Assembly (NCBI GenBank): GCA_902485915.1
Contig: CABTMH010000071.1
Span: forward strand, 1 to 9,529
Reading direction: 5' to 3'
Length of the DNA: 9,529 nt
DNA from: an uncultured Oribacterium sp.
GTDB taxonomy: Bacteria; Bacillota; Clostridia; Lachnospirales; Lachnospiraceae
Shown: one piece after another, positions 5,670 through 9,529 of the stretch
How positions within the stretch are numbered: the stretch's first letter is position 1
Layout of the letters: each line of letters begins with the position of its first letter
Made by a program: the position numbers and the translations under genes
Notes under the pieces: model-generated
The model's database searches: none
Told to the model about the DNA's origin: nothing
What the model saw: only the letters and a program-made list of their open reading frames with translations

Positions 5670-5800
5670 TCTGGGCCAATGCTTCCGACGGGACATCATC
5701 ACTATAACGAAGAAGCTCGGCCTCGAGACCCGTAACCAGCAGCAGATCTAGGCCCGTGCCTCCGATGAGATATCGTCACTATAATTAAGAAAGCTCAGCG
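5573..5800 (+). repeat. Degenerate tandem duplication of the ilvA 3' end
   Basis: A 41-bp stretch inside ilvA (5573-5613, coding for KLGLETRDQQQIEE) recurs at 5712-5752 with 39 identical bases, reading KLGLETRNQQQI then a TAG stop. In addition, the sequence just past the ilvA stop (5668-5711) is repeated imperfectly at 5745-5789, offset 77 bases. The simplest reading is a 139-bp tandem duplication of the ilvA tail plus downstream DNA, after which the second copy lost about 62 bp between two GATC-containing sites. A weaker third echo (AAAGCTCAGC...CAGCAGAG) follows from about 5790. The second copy includes TATAAT at 5780-5785, where the first has TATAAC (5703-5708), but no convincing -35 accompanies it. 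Confidence 0.75.
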
Positions 5801-5866
5801 AAGGGCAGCAGAGAGGATCCTCCCGGTACCGCCCTTCAGCGAAAAAAGAGAAGGGAGTGGAGAAGG

Positions 5867-7060
5867 ATGAATCTGCATTACATGAATCAGCGTTTAAGCA
5901 GTCTCGTGGTGTTCCGCGCGCTGCTTCAGGATCCGGTGATCGCGGCGTTTCAGCGGATGCTGGCGAGCGCGGAGCTCGACGACGGCGATGCCTTCGCCAC
6001 GGCCTGTGCGGCGTTCGAGCACCAGCTGTTTGAGAAGACGGAGAACTGGACGGAGTACCTCAGCACCGCGGTGCTGGAGAGTGAGAACATCTGCGTGCGG
6101 CGACAGGCCCACGGCGAGCTCAGTGCCGTCCTGGCGGACAGTCTGCAGCGGGAACTGGTACTGCTGAACGAGCTGTCTGCATTGACCCTGGAAGAGCTGA
6201 CGGCCGAGATGACCGACGCGCCGGACTACTTCGTCGCGTGGGTCACCGGGGCGGGCGACCTGCCGGCAGAGTATGCGAAGCGTATGCAGGAGGTCGGCAC
6301 GAGGGGCTACGGCATGTTCGCGCGGAACCACGTCTTCGTGGTGGAGGATGGCCGGCTGGTGCCGGTGAAGCATCCGGATCCGCAGCGGCTTTCCGAGCTG
6401 CCGGGCTACGAGAGGGAGCGCGAGAAGGTCATCGCGAACACGGAGGCGCTGCTGGATGGACGTCCGGCGAACAACGTGCTGCTGTACGGCGATGCGGGCA
6501 CCGGCAAGTCGAGTGCCATCAAGGCCATCGCGAACGAGTATGCGGCGCGGGGCCTGCGTCTCGTAGAGGTGAAAAAGAACCAGCTCTATCAGATCCCGGA
6601 TCTCATGGATCAGCTCGCAGCGAACCCGCTGAAGTTCATCCTGTTCATCGATGACCTCAGCTTCACGACGAACGACGATAACTTCGCCGCACTGAAGGCC
6701 ATCCTCGAGGGAAGCGTCGGCGGTCGCGCCGGCAACATCGCGGTCTATGCGACGAGCAACCGGCGGCATCTCATCAAGGAGACGCTCGAGGACCGGCAGG
6801 GCAGCGATATCCACGAAAGCGATACGCGTCAGGAGCTGATGAGCCTCGCGGCACGCTTCGGCCTCACGGTGACCTTCGGGCAGCCGGACCGGAGCCGCTT
6901 CGTGCAGATCGTCACGGACCTCGCCGCACAGTATGGCGTGGAGGGCGATCCGGAGAAGCTGATCGTACGGGCGGAGGCCTTCGCGATCCGCGCCGGCGGA
7001 CGAAGCCCACGTGTCGCGAAGCAGTTCATCGAGCTGTGTAAAGCAGGCGTGCTGAGCTGA
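5867..7060 (+). CDS. AAA+ family ATP-binding protein (DUF815 type)
   Basis: The product is a 397-residue soluble P-loop ATPase. An N-terminal helical region (1-180) is followed by LSELPGYEREREKVIANTEA and the ATPase core. Walker A is GDAGTGKS at 208-215, with the lysine at 214. Walker B is FILFIDDLSF, with the Asp pair at 262-263. A sensor-1-like YATSNRRHL follows, and the C-terminal GGRSPRVAKQFI carries a sensor-2-like arginine. Order and spacing match DUF815 (PF05673) proteins, which are common in Firmicutes but have no agreed function. The start is supported by AGGGAG (5852-5857). It lies 197 bases after ilvA and 146 before ilvB on the same strand with no intrinsic terminator between, so it may be cotranscribed. 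No DNA-binding or peptidase domain is visible, and a direct role in branched-chain synthesis is not indicated. Confidence 0.88.
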   Translation: MNLHYMNQRLSSLVVFRALLQDPVIAAFQRMLASAELDDGDAFATACAAFEHQLFEKTENWTEYLSTAVLESENICVRRQAHGELSAVLADSLQRELVLLNELSALTLEELTAEMTDAPDYFVAWVTGAGDLPAEYAKRMQEVGTRGYGMFARNHVFVVEDGRLVPVKHPDPQRLSELPGYEREREKVIANTEALLDGRPANNVLLYGDAGTGKSSAIKAIANEYAARGLRLVEVKKNQLYQIPDLMDQLAANPLKFILFIDDLSFTTNDDNFAALKAILEGSVGGRAGNIAVYATSNRRHLIKETLEDRQGSDIHESDTRQELMSLAARFGLTVTFGQPDRSRFVQIVTDLAAQYGVEGDPEKLIVRAEAFAIRAGGRSPRVAKQFIELCKAGVLS

Positions 7061-7191
7061 TAGGCGATGAGCCCCCGGGAAGCCGCGGATCGCGCGGCAG
7101 AGGGCGTGCCGGATGAAGTGAAAAACAGAGTTCTCGTATGATGCGAGGACAGCGGATAGATGAAACAGGAACCGCGAGGGAGCGGTGGAAG

Positions 7192-7197
7192 AGGAGG
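7192..7197 (+). promoter_or_regulatory. Ribosome binding site that fixes the ilvB start
   Basis: AGGAGG lies nine bases before the ATG at 7207. The in-frame ATG at 7138 has no such site and would add 23 charged residues foreign to the family. Confidence 0.8.
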
Positions 7198-7206
7198 AAA
7201 CAGTCC

Positions 7207-8895
7207 ATGATTTTAAATGGCTCTCAGATATTTGTAGAAGTGCTGGTGGAGCAGGGCGTCGATACACTGTTCGGTTATCCGGGTGGTGCGGTGCTGAACC
7301 TCTACGATGAGCTGTACCGTAACCAGGATCGCATCCACCACATCATGACGGCGCACGAGCAGGGGGCGAGCCACGCGGCGGACGGCTATGCGCGGGCGAC
7401 CGGAAAGACGGGCGTCGTGCTGGCGACCAGCGGTCCGGGTGCGACGAACCTCGTCACCGGTATCGCGACGGCCTACATGGATAACGTGCCGATGGTCGCA
7501 TTTACGGGCAATGTCGGCACCGCGGTCTTAGGTCGCGATGCCTTCCAGGAGGCGTATATCGAGGGGATCACGATGCCGATCACGAAGCACAACTACACCG
7601 TGCGTCGGGTCGAGGACCTCGCAGATACGATGCGGGAGGCGTTCCGTATCGCGCAGAGCGGTCGTAAGGGTCCGGTGCTCGTGGATATCCCGAAGGACAT
7701 CACGGCGGCGAGCTGTGCGTTTACGCCGAAGAAGCCGGCGGAGATTCCGGTGAACACGGAGGTCGATGCAGAGGATCTCGTCCGGGCTGCGGAGCTCATC
7801 AACCAGGCGACGCGTCCGGTGGTCTACTTCGGTGGCGGTGTCGCCGTCAGCGAGGCGAGCTGTCAGGCACTGCGCGATCTTATCGCGAAGGCGGACATAC
7901 CGGCGACCTACACGCTGATGGCAGCGGGTGTCCTCCACTACGGGGACAGGCGGAACCTCGGTCTCATCGGTATGCATGGCACCTACACCGCGAACCAGGC
8001 GGTCGACCAGGCAGACCTCGTGCTGGCGATCGGTGCCCGCTTCTCGGATCGTGTCGCGCTGAACCCGGAGAAGTTCGCGGCCGGTGCGAAGATCGTGCAG
8101 ATCGATATCGATGCCAGTGAGGTGGATAAGAACGTCCTCGTCGACGCTTCGGTGGTCGGCGATGCGGCGGTCGTGCTGCAGGCGCTGCTTCCGCTGGTGG
8201 ATGCTGCCGACCATACAGACTGGTTCACGCAGATCGCGGAGTGGCAGGCGGCCGACTATCAGCCACAGGACAGCGAGACGGTCCTGAAGCCGCATCAGAT
8301 CATCCGAGAGACCTGCGAGATGACCGGGCCGGATACGACCTACGTCACCGATGTCGGTCAGCATCAGATGTGGGCGGCACAGTACGTGCTTCATACGAAG
8401 CCACGTGGCTTCCTGACGAGTGGTGGTCTCGGTACCATGGGCTACGGCTACGGTGCGGCGATCGGTGCCCAGGTGGCGCTCGGTAACGAGCATCGCGTGA
8501 TCCACTTCACGGGTGACGGCTCCTTCCATATGAACCTGAACGAGGCGTGTACGGCGGTGAGCTACGAGCTCCCGATCATCACGATCATCTTCAACAACCA
8601 GGTGCTCGGCATGGTGCGCCAGTGGCAGACGGCCTTCTACGGCAAGCGCTATTCGAGCACCGATCCGGAGCGGAAGACCGATTATGTGAAGCTCGCCGAG
8701 GGCTTCGGTGCGAAGGGCTACCGCTGCGAAACCATGGCGGAGTTCCGTGCAGCCATGGCAGAAGCATTGACGAATCCGGGACCGAGCTGGATCGAGTGCC
8801 GCATCGATAAGGATGAGAAGGTGCTGCCGATGATTCCGCCGGGAGGCACGGTGCAGGATATCACCATGTCGGACGACGAAAGGGGGCAGGTATGA
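7207..8895 (+). CDS. ilvB: Acetolactate synthase large (catalytic) subunit
   Basis: This ThDP-dependent enzyme condenses pyruvate with 2-oxobutanoate (isoleucine branch) or with a second pyruvate (valine/leucine branch). The product has 562 residues, a normal length. The N-terminal PYR domain starts MILNGSQIFVEVLVEQGVDT with FGYPGGAVLNLYDELY, the catalytic glutamate E51 in AHEQGASHAADGYAR, and GKTGVVLATSGPGATNLVTG. The central domain (about 185-340) contains RPVVYFGGGV and LGLIGMHGTY. The C-terminal ThDP domain has the GDG motif at 436-438 (FTGDGSFHMN) ending in N463-N464, then GMVRQWQTAFYGKRYS, which carries the conserved Trp near the active site. Start chosen from AGGAGG at 7192-7197. The stop overlaps the ilvN start by four bases (ATGA), typical of translational coupling of the two subunits. 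No separate T-box precedes ilvB. Confidence 0.95.
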   Translation: MILNGSQIFVEVLVEQGVDTLFGYPGGAVLNLYDELYRNQDRIHHIMTAHEQGASHAADGYARATGKTGVVLATSGPGATNLVTGIATAYMDNVPMVAFTGNVGTAVLGRDAFQEAYIEGITMPITKHNYTVRRVEDLADTMREAFRIAQSGRKGPVLVDIPKDITAASCAFTPKKPAEIPVNTEVDAEDLVRAAELINQATRPVVYFGGGVAVSEASCQALRDLIAKADIPATYTLMAAGVLHYGDRRNLGLIGMHGTYTANQAVDQADLVLAIGARFSDRVALNPEKFAAGAKIVQIDIDASEVDKNVLVDASVVGDAAVVLQALLPLVDAADHTDWFTQIAEWQAADYQPQDSETVLKPHQIIRETCEMTGPDTTYVTDVGQHQMWAAQYVLHTKPRGFLTSGGLGTMGYGYGAAIGAQVALGNEHRVIHFTGDGSFHMNLNEACTAVSYELPIITIIFNNQVLGMVRQWQTAFYGKRYSSTDPERKTDYVKLAEGFGAKGYRCETMAEFRAAMAEALTNPGPSWIECRIDKDEKVLPMIPPGGTVQDITMSDDERGQV

Positions 8896-9413
8896 TGGAA
8901 AATCAGTATAAGTATCCCCGCAGGGTCATCAGCATCCTGGCGGTGAACCGCTACGGTGTGCTGGCGAGGATCTCGAATATGTTTAACCGCCGGAGCTTCA
9001 ACATCGACAGCATCACGACCTCAGAGACGATGGATCCGGGCATCGCGCGGATCACGATCACGGTCCACGTCGATGAGCAGAAGCTGAAGCAGCTGCTGCT
9101 TCAGACACGGCGGCTCGAGGATGTGCGCGAGGTGTACGAGCTTGCGACGGCGAGCGTGCAGCGGGAGCTCCTGCTCATCAAGGTCCGTGCGGATAAGGAT
9201 AACCTGCCGAGCCTCCGCGACATCGCCGGGGTCTATAAGGCGAAGATCATCGATCTCTCCCCGGACAGCCTCGTCATGGAGCTCACCGGTAAGCCGGAGA
9301 AGGTCGAGGGCTTCCTCAACATGATGCGGAATTACGAAGTGCTCGAGATGTGCCGGACCGGCATCACCGCACTCGAGCGCGGTACGGATCATATCTTCGG
9401 GGACGAAGAGTAA
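8892..9413 (+). CDS. ilvN: Acetolactate synthase small (regulatory) subunit
   Basis: The 173-residue regulatory partner of IlvB binds valine (feedback inhibition) and stimulates the catalytic subunit. An N-terminal ACT domain (about 8-80) begins RRVISILAVNRYGVLARISNMFNRRSFNIDSI and is followed by a linker and the ALS_ss C-terminal domain (about 85-165: RELLLIKVRADKDN ... DLSPDSLVMELTGKPEKVEGF). The length fits the ~160-175-residue family. The start ATG at 8892 overlaps the ilvB TGA; a second ATG immediately follows at 8895, and a purine-rich GGGGGCAGG precedes both. Family members usually have Gly where this one has Ser in RRSFNID, a mild departure. Valine sensitivity cannot be judged from sequence. 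Downstream bases to the window end (9414-9529) hold no recognisable gene or terminator. Confidence 0.94.
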   Translation: MMENQYKYPRRVISILAVNRYGVLARISNMFNRRSFNIDSITTSETMDPGIARITITVHVDEQKLKQLLLQTRRLEDVREVYELATASVQRELLLIKVRADKDNLPSLRDIAGVYKAKIIDLSPDSLVMELTGKPEKVEGFLNMMRNYEVLEMCRTGITALERGTDHIFGDEE

Positions 9414-9529
9414 GAAGTGCCTGCATCGATGGACCGACTCGAGGGGTAGATGCTCTGGTGTCGGGGATGAAAGGCCGTGCGATGGTCGAAAAGGTCGGAG
9501 GCATCGGCCGAATAAACGTCAGTAAAAGC

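Noticed and set aside
4554..5702. 382-codon minus-strand ORF opposite ilvA
   Set aside because: Composition rich in L, R, D and H, no recognisable family, no start signal; a shadow of GC-biased ilvA codons.
5800..5840. Possible second T-box remnant (GGTACCGC flanked by GAAGGGC/GCCCTTC) before the ATPase gene
   Set aside because: The T-box bulge consensus is incomplete, there is no Stem I or specifier, and no terminator with a U-tract follows. The similarity is probably chance, though a simple 7-bp hairpin is possible.
7082..7098. GCCGCG/CGCGGC hairpin between the ATPase and ilvB
   Set aside because: No U-tract follows on either strand, so it is not supported as a terminator; GC-rich DNA gives such stems by chance.
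7138..7206. Longer ilvB N-terminus starting at 7138
   Set aside because: The extra 23 residues are unlike the family and lack a ribosome binding site; the ATG at 7207 has AGGAGG at ideal spacing.
5894..7267. 457-codon minus-strand ORF opposite the AAA+ ATPase
   Set aside because: Arg/Leu/His-rich shadow frame with no domain signature, opposite a gene with intact Walker motifs.
7528..8529. 333-codon minus-strand ORF opposite ilvB
   Set aside because: Arg-rich shadow frame; ilvB on the other strand has all catalytic motifs.
1..9529. CRISPR arrays, tRNA or rRNA genes, transposases, toxin-antitoxin or phage genes
   Set aside because: I looked for regular spaced repeats, tRNA-like sequences and typical mobile-element proteins and saw none. 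The HTH gene and its divergent neighbour do not have the size or features of a recognised toxin-antitoxin pair.

Overview
The window looks like a piece of a GC-rich Firmicutes (Bacillota) chromosome, probably from a Clostridia- or Erysipelotrichia-like gut lineage. The grounds are a textbook T-box riboswitch, strong GGAGG-type ribosome binding sites, a degraded ECF sigma factor of the clostridial kind, and intrinsic terminators with U-tracts. The species cannot be named from this sequence alone. The metabolic genes are strongly GC-biased at third positions, which creates very long meaningless antisense ORFs. The small regulator gene and the intergenic stretches are more AT-rich.

Left half (1-4000), an accessory-looking region. 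It starts with the 3' end of a BNR/Asp-box beta-propeller protein (+). A convergent intergenic region follows, with a terminator-like hairpin, a tight palindrome and an orphan BlaI/CopY-type operator-like palindrome. Next is a small helical protein on the minus strand, facing away from a Cro/cI-type HTH regulator on the plus strand. The 329-bp divergent region between them carries a perfect 14-bp inverted repeat whose two arms each hold a TATAAT box. The HTH gene runs convergently into, and overlaps, a MATE-family multidrug/Na+ antiporter gene. A strong terminator-like hairpin lies inside the HTH gene's own coding sequence. After the MATE promoter region comes the remnant of an ECF sigma factor gene missing most of region 2, closed by a clear intrinsic terminator.

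Right half (4040-9529), a branched-chain amino acid block with all genes on the plus strand. A sigma-A-like promoter leads into an isoleucine T-box (specifier ATC, antiterminator/terminator pair), then threonine deaminase (ilvA), a DUF815-type AAA+ ATPase, the acetolactate synthase catalytic subunit (ilvB) and its ACT-domain regulatory subunit (ilvN, overlapping ilvB by 4 bp). IlvA makes 2-oxobutanoate from threonine, and IlvBN condenses it with pyruvate in the isoleucine branch (or two pyruvates for valine/leucine). No clear intrinsic terminator separates the four genes, so the T-box may set expression of the whole block according to tRNA-Ile charging. The spacer after ilvA carries a degenerate tandem duplication of the ilvA 3' end.

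I found no wholly new multi-gene defence or mobile system. The items most worth a second look are the terminator inside the HTH reading frame, the ilvA-tail duplication, the paired promoter arms around the HTH/helical-protein divergence, and the AAA+ ATPase inserted between ilvA and ilvBN.
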